64,000 bases of DNA from Thermus filiformis (GTDB lineage Bacteria; Deinococcota; Deinococci; Deinococcales; Thermaceae): contig NZ_JPSL02000040.1 of NCBI RefSeq assembly GCF_000771745.2, positions 124,001-188,000 on the forward strand, read 5' to 3'. Shown here one piece after another: positions 1 to 7,590 of this stretch (position 1 is the stretch's first letter; each line of letters begins with the position of its first letter). The notes beneath the pieces are model-generated. The model saw only the letters and a list, made by a program, of their open reading frames with translations. It did not search any database and was not told where the DNA came from. The translations under genes and the position numbers were made by a program.

Positions 1-969
1 GCCCGGGGGGAGGCCTACCGGGGCCTCGAGGGGGGGTGGCTCCTGGTGGCCCTGCCCACGGAGGGAGGGGGGTTCGGCCTCATGGTGAGCCTGGAAGGGG
101 TGCGCAACCTCCCAAGGCGGCTCCTCCTCCTCTACCTCACCTACGGGGGCCTCCTCCTCCTTCTGGTCTACCTGGTCTTTGCCTTCCTCCTCCTCCGGGC
201 CCTCGCTCCCCTCTACCGCCTGGAGCGGGAGGTGGCCCGCCGCTCGCCCCTGGACCTCTCCCCCCTGCCCGTGCCCTCTTTGCCCGAGCTCAGGCCCATC
301 GTCCAGGCCCTCAACCGCCTGTTCGCCGAGCTCGAGGAGGCCCTGAGCCTGGCCCAGCGCTTCGCCTACCACGCCTCCCACGAGCTCCGCACCCCCCTCG
401 CGGCCCTCAAGGGGTACCTGGAGGTCCTGGAGCGCTTCCCAGAGCCTCGGGCCCTCCAGGGGGCCCTGCGGGAGGCCCGGCGCATGGAGGCCCTCCTCCA
501 GGGGCTTCTGCAGCTGGCCCGCCTCGAGGGCCGCCCCCTGAGGCTGGAGCCGGTGGACCTGAGGGACCTCCTCCTGGGCCTGGGGCTTAAGGAGGTGGAG
601 GGAGAGGGGAGGGTCCTGGCGGACCGGGAGGCCCTGGAGATGGCGGTGCGCAACCTTCTGGAGAACGCCCGCCTCCATGGAAAGGAGCCCGTCCGGGCCC
701 GCATTGCCCCGGAGGGCGGGGGCGTCTGGGTCTGGGTGGAGGACCGGGGGCCGGGCTTCCCGCCGGAGCTTCTGGAACGGGCCTTTGAGCCCTTCGTCCA
801 CGGGGGAAGGGGGCTGGGGCTGGGCCTGGCCCTGGTGGCCCTGGTGGCCCGGCGGCACGGGGGGAGGGTGCGGGCGGAGAACCTCCTCCCGGGGGCCCGG
901 GTGGGCCTCTGGCTTCCTTCAGCTCCGCTTCAGCTTTCCCCCGATGCGCCCTTCAGGCCGAAGGGTTAG
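1..969 (+). CDS. sensor histidine kinase, 5' end beyond window
   Basis: The reading frame is open from base 1 (15 codons lie before the first in-window GTG at 46), so the N-terminal sensor part is outside the window. Visible parts in order: end of an extracytoplasmic region, one membrane helix (about bases 120-200), a short HAMP-like linker, the H-box YHASHELRTPLAAL with the phospho-accepting His at 379-381, the N-box NLLENARLHG, then VEDRGPGFPPE and GRGLGLGLAL of the HATPase domain. It should autophosphorylate and pass phosphate to a response regulator, which is not seen here and probably lies just upstream. The ligand cannot be inferred. Confidence 0.93.
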   Translation, partial: ARGEAYRGLEGGWLLVALPTEGGGFGLMVSLEGVRNLPRRLLLLYLTYGGLLLLLVYLVFAFLLLRALAPLYRLEREVARRSPLDLSPLPVPSLPELRPIVQALNRLFAELEEALSLAQRFAYHASHELRTPLAALKGYLEVLERFPEPRALQGALREARRMEALLQGLLQLARLEGRPLRLEPVDLRDLLLGLGLKEVEGEGRVLADREALEMAVRNLLENARLHGKEPVRARIAPEGGGVWVWVEDRGPGFPPELLERAFEPFVHGGRGLGLGLALVALVARRHGGRVRAENLLPGARVGLWLPSAPLQLSPDAPFRPKG

Positions 970-992
970 GGTGGACCCTGGAGGTGATCGGG

Positions 993-1547
993 ATGAAACG
1001 GTTCGGCGCGATTCTTCTTCTTCTTCTCGGCGGCCTGGTGATGGCCCAGGCCCAGACCCCTTACCGGGAGGCGGCGGTGGCCAGCGCGGCCCTGGCCCGG
1101 CTCCAGACGGTGGCGGCCCAAATGACCCAGGGGGACGCCAAGATCCTGGGCTGGGCCCAGGAGGTCAAGGCCCGGGCGGAGAAGAGCTATGAGGCCAGGG
1201 CCTACTTCCGGGCGGCCCGGGAGGCCCAGGCGGCCTTCCACCTCTTCCAGGCGGCCCGGGAGCCCCAGCCGGCCCCGCGCAAGGGCTACGCCCAGCCCTT
1301 CGGCCGGCCTGGCCTGGGGCACCGGTGGGACGGGTGGGTCCACGCCCGGGCCTTCGGCAGGGGCATGGCTGGCGGGGTAGACCCGGTGGACCGGGCGGAG
1401 AAGGAACTCGCCTACTACCGGGCGGGCGACCCCCTGGTCAAGGCCCTGGTGGACGAGGCCAAGGCCCGCAAGGACAAGGAGCCCCTTAGGGCGGTCCTCC
1501 TGGCCCGGGCGGCCCTGAACCTGATCAGCGCGGAGCGCGGCTTCTGA
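993..1547 (+). CDS. exported hypothetical protein, 184 aa
   Basis: ATG at 993 is preferred over GTG 984 because GGAGGTGAT lies about 5 bases before it. The N-terminus is a Sec-type signal peptide (MKRFGAILLLLLGGLVMAQA) followed by a helical, Ala/Arg/Glu-rich mature part (ARLQTVAAQM, EVKARAEKSYEARAYFRAAR, RAVLLARAALNLISAERGF). This suggests a small periplasmic helical-bundle protein. A Gly/Pro/Trp-rich loop sits in the middle. It follows the kinase gene by 23 bases and may be co-transcribed. I do not recognise the family. Its TGA stop shares its last A with the first base of repeat copy A. Confidence 0.75.
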   Translation: MKRFGAILLLLLGGLVMAQAQTPYREAAVASAALARLQTVAAQMTQGDAKILGWAQEVKARAEKSYEARAYFRAAREAQAAFHLFQAAREPQPAPRKGYAQPFGRPGLGHRWDGWVHARAFGRGMAGGVDPVDRAEKELAYYRAGDPLVKALVDEAKARKDKEPLRAVLLARAALNLISAERGF

Positions 1548-1650
1548 TACCACCCCATCCTGGCTTGCGCCAGGATGGGGGCCCCGGTAAAGCCTTTCGC
1601 AAGCCCTCCGACGGAGCCGCACATGCGAAGGAAACGGCAGAAAAGGGTAT
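1547..1650 (+). repeat. stop-codon-anchored hairpin repeat, copy A (104 bp, one hairpin)
   Basis: Starts ATACCACCCC and ends AAAAGGGTAT, giving imperfect terminal inverted repeats (ATACC/GGTAT). Order inside: a hairpin with arms CCCCATCCTGG and CCAGGATGGGG, the box GGCCCCGGTAAAGCC, then a conserved tail containing GGAGCCGC, ATGCGAAGGAAACGG and GGGTAT. The first base is the last A of the preceding TGA stop. Related full copies are at 29576-29721, 35921-36066 and 52065-52168, and a remnant at 54606-54638. Confidence 0.92.
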
Positions 1651-1662
1651 GAACCGGTAAAT

Positions 1663-2073
1663 ATGCGGTTCTGGGCGGTCCTCCTCCTCCTGGGCCTGGC
1701 CTTGGCCCAGGCGGGGGAGGAGGCCGCCTTCGTCCGGTGCCGGGAGGTGGTGGGCCTCCTCCGGCCCCTGGGGCTTTACGAGGTCCGGGGGCGGTCGGTC
1801 CTGGTCCTGGGCCTTCCGGAGACCCCCCTGGTCCAGCTGGTCCTAGCCCGGGACCGCCCCCTGCCCCTGGGCCATCCCGGGGAAGGGGTCTTCCCCGAGG
1901 CGCCTCCTCCTTGGCTGCGGGAGCTGGCCCTGGCCCGGCTGGTGGTCCGGGACCGGGGGGGGTACGCCTGCTTCCTGGTCCACCGGGGGGTGGTGGTGGG
2001 GGTGCTCCGCCTGGGGCCGGACCTGGAGCCGAGGCCCCTTTTTCCTCCCGGCCGGATGCGTAGGCGGTTTTGA
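1663..2073 (+). CDS. exported hypothetical protein, 136 aa
   Basis: Begins with a signal peptide (MRFWAVLLLLGLALAQA) and continues as a small protein with two Cys, at CREVV and ACFLVH, that could form a disulfide after export. The ATG lies 12 bases after the end of repeat copy A. No clear Shine-Dalgarno is visible, so the start rests on the signal peptide. Codon use is Thermus-like and the frame is open throughout. No family recognised. It ends shortly before the terminator of the convergent rpsI gene. Confidence 0.65.
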   Translation: MRFWAVLLLLGLALAQAGEEAAFVRCREVVGLLRPLGLYEVRGRSVLVLGLPETPLVQLVLARDRPLPLGHPGEGVFPEAPPPWLRELALARLVVRDRGGYACFLVHRGVVVGVLRLGPDLEPRPLFPPGRMRRRF

Positions 2074-2098
2074 GGTCCTGCGCCAAGCCGGGGGAGTA

Positions 2099-2128
2099 CA
2101 AAAACCCCCTCCTGGGGACCAGGAGGGG
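2099..2128 (-). terminator. rho-independent terminator of rplM-rpsI
   Basis: On the minus strand a perfect 10-bp stem (CCCCTCCTGG / CCAGGAGGGG, 3-base loop) is followed by GTTTTTGT. It lies directly downstream of the rpsI stop codon. Confidence 0.85.
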
Positions 2129-2143
2129 CAGGCGGTCGGTTCC

Positions 2144-2530
2144 TTAACGCTTGGAGTACTGGGGCGCCCGGCGGGCCTTGTGCTTGCCGTACTTCTTCCG
2201 CTCCACCTCGCGGGCGTCCCGGGTGAGGAAGCCCAGGGGCTTGAGCTTGGTCCGCAGGTCGGCGTTGTACTGGAGGAGGGCCCGCGCCACGCCCAGCTTG
2301 ATGGCGTCGATCTGGCCCGTCTTCCCCCCGCCCCGGACGGTGATGTAGGCGTCAAACCGGCCCAGGGCGTCCACCGCCCGCAGGGGCTCGAGGGCCGCCA
2401 CGGCCCGCACCAGGCCCTGGAAGTACTCGTTGAAGTCCTGGCCGTTGACGGTCACCTTGCCGCTTCCGGGCCTCAGGAAGACCCGGGCCACGCTGGTCTT
2501 GCGGCGTCCCGTTCCGTAGTACTGCTCCAT
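2144..2530 (-). CDS. rpsI: 30S ribosomal protein S9
   Basis: 128 residues, the usual S9 length for Thermus. Characteristic segments are [15 protein letters not shown] near the N-terminus, [11 protein letters not shown] in the middle and the basic tail [18 protein letters not shown], which reaches towards the P-site tRNA in the 30S subunit. The ATG at 2530 overlaps the rplM stop (TGATG), so the two are translationally coupled. This L13-S9 order is conserved across bacteria. Confidence 0.98.
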   Translation of the reverse strand: MEQYYGTGRRKTSVARVFLRPGSGKVTVNGQDFNEYFQGLVRAVAALEPLRAVDALGRFDAYITVRGGGKTGQIDAIKLGVARALLQYNADLRTKLKPLGFLTRDAREVERKKYGKHKARRAPQYSKR

Positions 2531-2964
2531 CACTTAACCTCCAGCTTCACCGGTTTCTGGGCCTGATGGGGGTGGGTGGGGCCGGCGTAGACCTTGAGCC
2601 GGCGGAAGAGCCTCCGGCCCAAGGGGCCCTTGGGCAGCATCCCCTTCACCGCGTGCTCCAGGACCCGCTCCGGGTGGGTCTTGAGCATCGTCTCGGCGGT
2701 GATCCGCTTCAGCCCGCCCGGGTAGCCGCTGTAGCGGGTGTAGACCTTGTCCTGAAGCTTCTTGCCGGTGAGGCGGATCTTGTCCGCGTTCACCACCACC
2801 ACGAAGTCCCCCATGGCCGCGTTGGGCGTCCAGTCGGGGCGGTGCTTGCCCCGGAGGAGGGTGGCGATCTGGGTGGCGAGCCGACCCAGGGTCTTCCCCT
2901 CCGCGTCTATGAGAACCCAGCGGGGCTCCTTGATCTCCTCTGGTTTTGGAAAGTACGTCCTCAC
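2530..2964 (-). CDS. rplM: 50S ribosomal protein L13
   Basis: Typical L13, 144 residues: [49 protein letters not shown] and [20 protein letters not shown] at 2964 is chosen as start because GGAGG lies 7 bases upstream and the frame gives the family's N-terminus (V/MRTYFPK). An upstream ATG at 3030 would add unrelated residues. A G/C-rich hairpin (about 2980-3003) lies in the leader and might bind a ribosomal protein for autoregulation, but nothing in the sequence proves that. First gene of the rplM-rpsI operon. Confidence 0.97.
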   Translation of the reverse strand: MRTYFPKPEEIKEPRWVLIDAEGKTLGRLATQIATLLRGKHRPDWTPNAAMGDFVVVVNADKIRLTGKKLQDKVYTRYSGYPGGLKRITAETMLKTHPERVLEHAVKGMLPKGPLGRRLFRRLKVYAGPTHPHQAQKPVKLEVK

Positions 2965-3061
2965 GTGCGGCCCTCCTGTGCGTCCCCGGGGGATCGGGGG
3001 ACCCCGGAAGAACGCATAGGAGTATACCACAACCTCCCCCTTCGTGGTAGGCTAAGGCCCC

Positions 3062-4687
3062 GTGGGCAGGTATCCGCGCAAGTACGTTTTCGTCACCGGG
3101 GGGGTGGTGTCCAGCCTGGGCAAGGGCATCCTCACCTCCTCCCTGGGGGCCATCCTCCGGGCCCGGGGGTACCGGGTCACGGCCATCAAGATAGACCCCT
3201 ACGTGAACGTGGACGCGGGGACCATGCGCCCCTACGAGCACGGGGAGGTCTTCGTCACCGCCGACGGGGCCGAGACCGACCTGGACATCGGCCACTACGA
3301 GCGCTTTTTGGACGTGGACCTCTTTCGGGGCAACAACCTGACCACCGGCCAGGTCTACCTTTCCGTCATTCAGAAGGAGCGGCGGGGGGAGTACCTCTCC
3401 CAGACCGTCCAGGTCATCCCCCACATCACCGACGAGATCAAGGACCGCATCCGCCAGGTGGCCAAGGAGCAGGAGGCGGAGATCGTGGTGGTGGAGGTGG
3501 GGGGGACGGTGGGGGACATAGAGAGCCTGCCCTTCCTCGAGGCCATCCGCCAGTTCCGCTTTGACGAGGGGGAGGAGAACACCCTCTACCTCCACCTCAC
3601 CCTGGTGCCCTACCTCTCCACCAGCGAGGAGTTCAAGACCAAGCCCACCCAGCACTCCGTGGCCACCCTGCGCGGGGTGGGTATCCAGCCCGACATCGTC
3701 GTGCTGCGCTCGGAGAAGGAGGTGCCGGAGGAGGTGCGGAGGAAGGTGGCCCTCTTCACCAACGTCCGGCCCAACCACGTCTTCTCCAGCCCCAACGTGG
3801 AGCACCTCTACGAGATCCCCCTGCTTCTGGAGGGCCAGGGCCTGGGGAAGGCGGTGGAGAGGGCTTTGGGCCTGGAGCCCGTCTTCCCCAACCTCTCCTT
3901 CTGGCAGGACGCGGTGGCCGTCCTGAGGAACCCCGAGCGGACGGTGCGCATCGCCATCGCCGGGAAGTACGTGCGGATGCCGGACGCCTACTTGTCCCTC
4001 CTCGAGGCCCTGAAGCACGCGGGCATCCGGAACCGGGCCCGGGTGGAGGTGAAGTGGGTGGACGCGGAGGCCCTGGAGAACGGGGACCTGGACGAGGCCT
4101 TCCGGGACGTGCAGGGGATTCTGGTTCCCGGGGGGTTCGGGGTGCGGGGGATAGAGGGGAAGATCCGGGCCGCCCGGTACGCCCGGGAGCGGGGCGTCCC
4201 CTACCTGGGGATCTGCCTGGGCCTCCAGGTGGCGGTGATTGAGTTCGCCCGGCACGTGGCGGGGCTGGAAAAGGCCAACTCCACGGAGTTTGACCCCTAC
4301 ACCCCCCACCCCGTGATTGACCTGATGCCCGAGCAGCTCGAGGTGGAGGGCCTGGGCGGCACCATGCGCCTGGGGGACTGGCCCATGCGCATCCGCCCGG
4401 GCACCCTCCTCCACCGGCTCTACGGCCGGGAGGAGGTGATGGAGCGGCACCGCCACCGCTACGAGGTGAACCCGGCCTACGTGGAGGTCCTGGAGCGGGC
4501 GGGCCTGGTGGTCTCCGGGGTCACCCCGGGGATGAAGGGCCGGGGGGAGAGGCTGGTGGAGGCGGTGGAGCTCCGGGACCACCCCTTCTTCCTGGCCCTC
4601 CAGAGCCACCCCGAGTTCAAAAGCCGGCCCATGCGCCCCTCGCCCCCCTTCGTGGGCTTCGTGGCCGCGGCCCTCAGCCAAGGCTGA
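3062..4687 (+). CDS. pyrG: CTP synthase
   Basis: 541 residues with both expected domains. The N-terminal amidoligase has TGGVVSSLGKGI (ATP-binding loop) and VVVEVGGTVGDIES. The C-terminal class-I glutaminase has YLGICLGLQ (nucleophilic Cys) and SHPEF (His-Glu of the triad). It makes CTP from UTP, ATP and glutamine. Translation starts at GTG 3062, eight bases after a TAGGCT that could be the -10 element, so the mRNA would be nearly leaderless. The 3' end overlaps the convergent gene at 4674 by 14 bases. Confidence 0.98.
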   Translation: MGRYPRKYVFVTGGVVSSLGKGILTSSLGAILRARGYRVTAIKIDPYVNVDAGTMRPYEHGEVFVTADGAETDLDIGHYERFLDVDLFRGNNLTTGQVYLSVIQKERRGEYLSQTVQVIPHITDEIKDRIRQVAKEQEAEIVVVEVGGTVGDIESLPFLEAIRQFRFDEGEENTLYLHLTLVPYLSTSEEFKTKPTQHSVATLRGVGIQPDIVVLRSEKEVPEEVRRKVALFTNVRPNHVFSSPNVEHLYEIPLLLEGQGLGKAVERALGLEPVFPNLSFWQDAVAVLRNPERTVRIAIAGKYVRMPDAYLSLLEALKHAGIRNRARVEVKWVDAEALENGDLDEAFRDVQGILVPGGFGVRGIEGKIRAARYARERGVPYLGICLGLQVAVIEFARHVAGLEKANSTEFDPYTPHPVIDLMPEQLEVEGLGGTMRLGDWPMRIRPGTLLHRLYGREEVMERHRHRYEVNPAYVEVLERAGLVVSGVTPGMKGRGERLVEAVELRDHPFFLALQSHPEFKSRPMRPSPPFVGFVAAALSQG

Positions 4688-5705
4688 GGGCGAACTGCTT
4701 GGCGCTCCTTCCGCTGTAGCCCCGGTTCTGGGCGAAGCGGAGGGCTTCCGCCTTTTCCTCCTCCGTAAGGGGCCGGCCCAGGTGGTGCTCCACCGCCCTC
4801 AGGTAGAGGGCCCGGTCAAAGGGGGGGAAGGTGAGGACGAGGCCGAACCGGTCGGCCAGGGCCAAGGTGTCCTGCAGGGCGTCCCAGGCGCCGGGGTCCG
4901 CGCCGGGCAGGGGGTTTTCCGGCAGGCGCTCCACCAGATGGCGGCGGTTGGTGGTGGCCAGGAGGAGGGTGTTCCCGGGTGGGGCGACCAGGGAGCCCTC
5001 CAGGAGGGCCTTCAGGGAGTGGAACAGGGGGTCTTGGGGGTCTAAGGAAAGATCATCCAGGAAGAGGACGTACCGGCCCGGCAAGGGGGCAAGCCGCTCC
5101 AGGAGGGCCTCCAGGGACCGGCCGTCCGCCAGCTCCACCTCTATCAGGCTCAGGCCCTCGAGGTGGAGCAGGCTCCGGGCCAGGGTGGACTTGCCCGTTC
5201 CCCGGGCCCCGTAGAGGAGGGTGTGCAGGGCGGGCCTGCCCGAGAGGAAGCGGCGGACGTTCCTCTCCAGGGCGGCCATCTGGGCCTCGTACCCCACGAG
5301 CTCCTCCCGTGGGGGCAGGTTGGGGCGGAGGACCGGCCTCACCTCCCCGTCAAACCGGAAGGCCCGGTAGAGGGCGAAGGGGTAGGGGCCGAAGCGCCGG
5401 TAGGCCTCCAGGAGGGCCTCGGCCCGGTTTTCCTCCACCGCCTCCAGGACCGCCTTTTCCGCCTCGGTGGGCGGCCGGCTCCCCAGGGGGCCCAGGGGGT
5501 GGGCCCTTCGCTTCTCCTCCAGCCAGGCCCTAAAGGCGGCCATCTCCCCCTGCAAAAGGCCCAGAAGCCCCGGGGGGGCCTCCAGGGCCTTCCCCGCCCA
5601 GGGGGCCTTGAGGAGGGCCTGGGCCAGGGCGTAGCCCCAGGGCTCCCCCTGGGGGAGGTCCAGGGAGAGGAGCTCGAGGGGGGAGTTGGGAAGCGCCAGG
5701 ACCAT
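4674..5705 (-). CDS. DUF815-type AAA ATPase
   Basis: 343 residues. The C-terminal half has Walker A GARGTGKS, Walker B YVLFLDDLS and a sensor-like LLLATTNRRHL. Together with NLPPREELVGYEAQ upstream, this is the pattern of the DUF815 family of predicted DnaA/IstB-like ATPases. The N-terminal 110 residues are helical and family-specific. The biological role of the family is not established. The ATG at 5705 sits seven bases after TAGAAT (5712-5717 on the minus strand), so a leaderless message is likely. Confidence 0.85.
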   Translation of the reverse strand: MVLALPNSPLELLSLDLPQGEPWGYALAQALLKAPWAGKALEAPPGLLGLLQGEMAAFRAWLEEKRRAHPLGPLGSRPPTEAEKAVLEAVEENRAEALLEAYRRFGPYPFALYRAFRFDGEVRPVLRPNLPPREELVGYEAQMAALERNVRRFLSGRPALHTLLYGARGTGKSTLARSLLHLEGLSLIEVELADGRSLEALLERLAPLPGRYVLFLDDLSLDPQDPLFHSLKALLEGSLVAPPGNTLLLATTNRRHLVERLPENPLPGADPGAWDALQDTLALADRFGLVLTFPPFDRALYLRAVEHHLGRPLTEEEKAEALRFAQNRGYSGRSAKQFALSLG

Positions 5706-5718
5706 GCCGGTATTCTAG

Positions 5719-5748
5719 AACGTCCAACGCCGAACGCCGAACGCCCAG
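5719..5748. repeat. short tandem AACGCCG repeats
   Basis: Between the DUF815 gene and the tRNA-Lys terminator the unit AACGCCG occurs about three times in a row (from 5726). The same wording in a related form (AACGCTGAACGGCT) makes up the array at 50447-50486. No gene is seen here. Confidence 0.6.
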
Positions 5749-5772
5749 GCGTGCGCGTCCCCCGCCCCGGGG

Positions 5773-5818
5773 CCCAGCAGAAAGCCCCCCGCCTGGGGGC
5801 AGGGGGCTTTCTGCTGGG
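5773..5818 (-). terminator. strong hairpin terminator after tRNA-Lys
   Basis: A 17-bp perfect inverted repeat (arms 5773-5789 and 5802-5818, 12-base loop) abuts the encoded CCA end of tRNA-Lys. There is no U-tract, but it is the only candidate terminator between the tRNA and the next minus-strand gene. It could also act as a processing or exonuclease barrier. Confidence 0.7.
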
Positions 5819-5894
5819 TGGTGGGCCGCACAGGACTCGAACCTGTAACCCACCGATTAAGAGTCGGTTGCTCTACCGGTTGAGCTAGCGGCCC
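5819..5894 (-). tRNA. tRNA-Lys (CTT)
   Basis: Folds as a full cloverleaf: acceptor GGGCCGC / GCGGCCC, D-arm with TAGCTCA, anticodon stem ACCGA / TCGGT around loop CTCTTAA (anticodon CTT), T-arm with GGTTCGAGTCC. Discriminator A is at 5822 and CCA is encoded at 5819-5821. Confidence 0.97.
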
Positions 5895-5908
5895 AAACGC
5901 CAAAAAAG

Positions 5909-5937
5909 AGTCTACGCGCTTTCCCGGGCTCTGTCAA
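5909..5937 (-). promoter_or_regulatory. sigma-A promoter of tRNA-Lys
   Basis: -35 TTGACA (5932-5937), 17-base spacer, -10 TAGACT (5909-5914), ending 14 bases before the mature tRNA. The -35 box contains the TGA stop codon of mutM, so the promoter is embedded in the 3' end of that gene. Confidence 0.9.
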
Positions 5938-6719
5938 GCCTGGCAGCCGGGGCAGAAGTGGGCGCTCCGCCCCCCGAGCCTCACCCGCAGGATGGGCCCG
6001 CCACAGCGGGGGCAGGGCCTTCCCGCCCGGCCGTAGACCCGGTGCCTCTCCTGGTAGGCCCCGGCCTCCCCGTCTGGCTGGCGGTAGGCCGCGTCCTTCA
6101 GCGTGGACCCCCCGAGCCGGACCGCCTCCTCCAGCACCTCCCGGATGGCGGCGAAGAGCCTTTCCGCCTCGGCCTGGCTCAGGGTGTGGGCCGGCCGGTC
6201 GGGCCGGAGGCCCGCCTGGAAGAGGGCCTCGTCCGCGTAGATGTTGCCCAGGCCCGCCACCGCCTCCTGGGAGAGGAGGAGGGTCTTGATGGGGGTCTTC
6301 CGCCTCAGGGCCTCCAGGAAGCCCTCGAGGGTGAAGGCGGGGGAGAGGGGCTCGGGCCCCATGCGCCCCAGGAGGGGGATCTCCCGGTAGTCCCCCGGGT
6401 CCACCACCCAGATCCGGCCGAAGCGGCGGGGGTCGGTGAAGTAAAGGGGGGTGTCCCCGAAGCGGAAGACCGCCCGGGTGTGGGGGGTCTCCTCCCGTCG
6501 GAACCCTCCGGTCATCCCCAGGTGGAGGACGAGCTCGTGGCGCTCCAGGGCGAAGATCAGGTACTTCCCCCGCCGCCTGAGGTCCAGGACCTTCTCCCCT
6601 TGGGCCTTCTCCGTCCCCCGGTACCGAAAGGGGTCCTGGTGGGAAAGGAAGAGGGGCCTTCCCACCGCCAGGGGAAGGAGCTTCCTGCGGGTGACCTCCA
6701 CCTCCGGGAGCTCGGGCAT
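5934..6719 (-). CDS. mutM: formamidopyrimidine-DNA glycosylase
   Basis: 261 residues. The N-terminus is PELPEVE, where Pro1 and Glu2 are catalytic once Met is removed, so start ATG 6719 is secure. Conserved segments include KTLLLSQEAVAGLGNIYADE (helix-two-turn-helix region) and a C-terminal zinc finger CPRCGG...CPGC. It excises 8-oxoguanine and ring-opened purines and nicks the abasic site. Its ATG overlaps the stop of the upstream thioesterase gene (TGATG). Confidence 0.98.
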   Translation of the reverse strand: MPELPEVEVTRRKLLPLAVGRPLFLSHQDPFRYRGTEKAQGEKVLDLRRRGKYLIFALERHELVLHLGMTGGFRREETPHTRAVFRFGDTPLYFTDPRRFGRIWVVDPGDYREIPLLGRMGPEPLSPAFTLEGFLEALRRKTPIKTLLLSQEAVAGLGNIYADEALFQAGLRPDRPAHTLSQAEAERLFAAIREVLEEAVRLGGSTLKDAAYRQPDGEAGAYQERHRVYGRAGRPCPRCGGPILRVRLGGRSAHFCPGCQA

Positions 6720-7075
6720 CAGTCCACCGGGACGGGCTGGCCCTTCTCGTCCACCGCCACGTAGGTGAGCTGGCCGTGGGTGGCCAAAAGGCGCTCCTCC
6801 CCGCCGAAGCGCTCCTTGTAGACCTCCACCTCCACGGTCAAGGAGGTGCGCCCCACCCGGACCACCCGGGCCACCACCTCGAGGAGGTCCCCGCTCCGGA
6901 TGGGCACCTTGAACTCCACGCTCCCCACCGCCACCGTCACCACGGGCCTGCGGGCCCGGCGGGCGGCGGCGTAGGAGCCCACCTTGTCCATCAGGCCCAG
7001 GACGAACCCCCCGAAGGCCGCCCCCAGGGGGTTGGTGTGTTCGGGGAAGACCAGCTCCAGCGTCCGCGCCTCCAC
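6719..7075 (-). CDS. acyl-CoA thioesterase, hotdog fold
   Basis: 118 residues, a single hotdog domain of the YciA/BFIT type. NPLGAAFGGFVLGLMDKVG carries the helix that holds the catalytic acidic residue, followed by VEFKVPIRSGDLLEVVARV. It should hydrolyse acyl-CoA thioesters; chain length is not inferable. GTG start at 7075, no clear Shine-Dalgarno, seven bases after the upstream stop. It lies in a compact run with the pterin dehydratase and mutM, but the functional link is unclear. Confidence 0.9.
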   Translation of the reverse strand: MEARTLELVFPEHTNPLGAAFGGFVLGLMDKVGSYAAARRARRPVVTVAVGSVEFKVPIRSGDLLEVVARVVRVGRTSLTVEVEVYKERFGGEERLLATHGQLTYVAVDEKGQPVPVD

Positions 7076-7081
7076 GAGGGT

Positions 7082-7321
7082 TTACTCTACCAGGCCGTCC
7101 GTGAGGCGGGCCATCTCCCGGTCCTTCTCCGTGATGCCCCCGGCGGAGTGGGTCCACCACTCCACCGTGACCCGGCCCCACTCCACGGTGAGGCGGGGGT
7201 GGTGGTTCGCCCCTTCCGCCAGCTCCCCCACCCGGTTGGCGAAGGCCAGGGCCTCCCGGAAGTTGGCGAAGCGGAAGGTCTTCCTGAGCCGCGGGGGGTT
7301 TTCCGCCTGTTCCCAGTCCAT
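7082..7321 (-). CDS. pterin-4a-carbinolamine dehydratase
   Basis: 79 residues, somewhat shorter than the usual 95-105. The family core is clear: FREALAFANRVGELAEGANHH followed by PRLTVEWGRVTVEWWTHSAGGIT, including the catalytic His pair. It dehydrates 4a-hydroxytetrahydrobiopterin and recycles pterin for aromatic amino acid hydroxylases; some bacterial members serve cofactor repair instead. First gene of the 7321-5934 run. The ATG lies just downstream of the initiator-tRNA hairpin. Confidence 0.92.
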   Translation of the reverse strand: MDWEQAENPPRLRKTFRFANFREALAFANRVGELAEGANHHPRLTVEWGRVTVEWWTHSAGGITEKDREMARLTDGLVE

Positions 7322-7340
7322 GCCCTAAGCCTAAGGCAAG

Positions 7341-7367
7341 GCCCCCGGGCCTTTTGTGCCCGGGGGC
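7341..7367 (-). terminator. hairpin after initiator tRNA
   Basis: Perfect 10-bp stem (GCCCCCGGGC / GCCCGGGGGC) with a 7-base loop, eight bases downstream of the CCA end of tRNA-fMet. It is followed by CTTGCC rather than a U-tract, so termination is likely but not certain. Transcripts that read through would express the dehydratase-thioesterase-mutM run. Confidence 0.65.
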
Positions 7368-7374
7368 AGGGTTC

Positions 7375-7451
<77 letters not shown>

Positions 7452-7463
7452 TCGCCATCCTTA

Positions 7464-7492
7464 ACTATAGCCGGGGCCTCGCCTTGTGTCAA
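7464..7492 (-). promoter_or_regulatory. sigma-A promoter of tRNA-fMet
   Basis: -35 TTGACA (7487-7492), 17-base spacer, -10 TATAGT (7464-7469), close to consensus. It diverges from the gltB promoter about 15 bases away. Confidence 0.92.
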
Positions 7493-7505
7493 GAGGCGCA
7501 AGGTC

Positions 7506-7534
7506 TTGACCCTTCGCCCTCCAGAACGTATAAT
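7506..7534 (+). promoter_or_regulatory. sigma-A promoter of gltB
   Basis: -35 TTGACC (7506-7511), 17-base spacer, -10 TATAAT (7529-7534). It leaves an mRNA leader of about 50 bases with a Shine-Dalgarno AAGGAG before the ATG at 7591. No riboswitch fold was recognised in the leader. Confidence 0.9.
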
Positions 7535-7590
7535 CCTGAGAACGACTTGCATATCGTTGCCCCCCAAACCCCCTAAAGGAGAAGCGGAAG

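Noticed and set aside
1547-1650. Hairpin repeat as ordinary rho-independent terminator only
   Set aside because: There is no U-tract after the hairpin, and a further 60 conserved bases with terminal inverted repeats follow, so the unit is more than a terminator, though it may terminate.
2980-3003. GC palindrome before rplM as a ribosomal-protein leader element
   Set aside because: A simple G/C-run palindrome is common at this GC content and no known L13 leader fold was recognised.
2534-4681. 715-codon minus-strand ORF across rplM and pyrG
   Set aside because: It is antisense to two certain genes, has a His/Gly/Leu-rich composition typical of reverse frames in GC-rich DNA, and shows no domain or start site.
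7535-7590. Riboswitch in the gltB leader
   Set aside because: Only about 50 bases with no stable stem; no known aptamer pattern seen.
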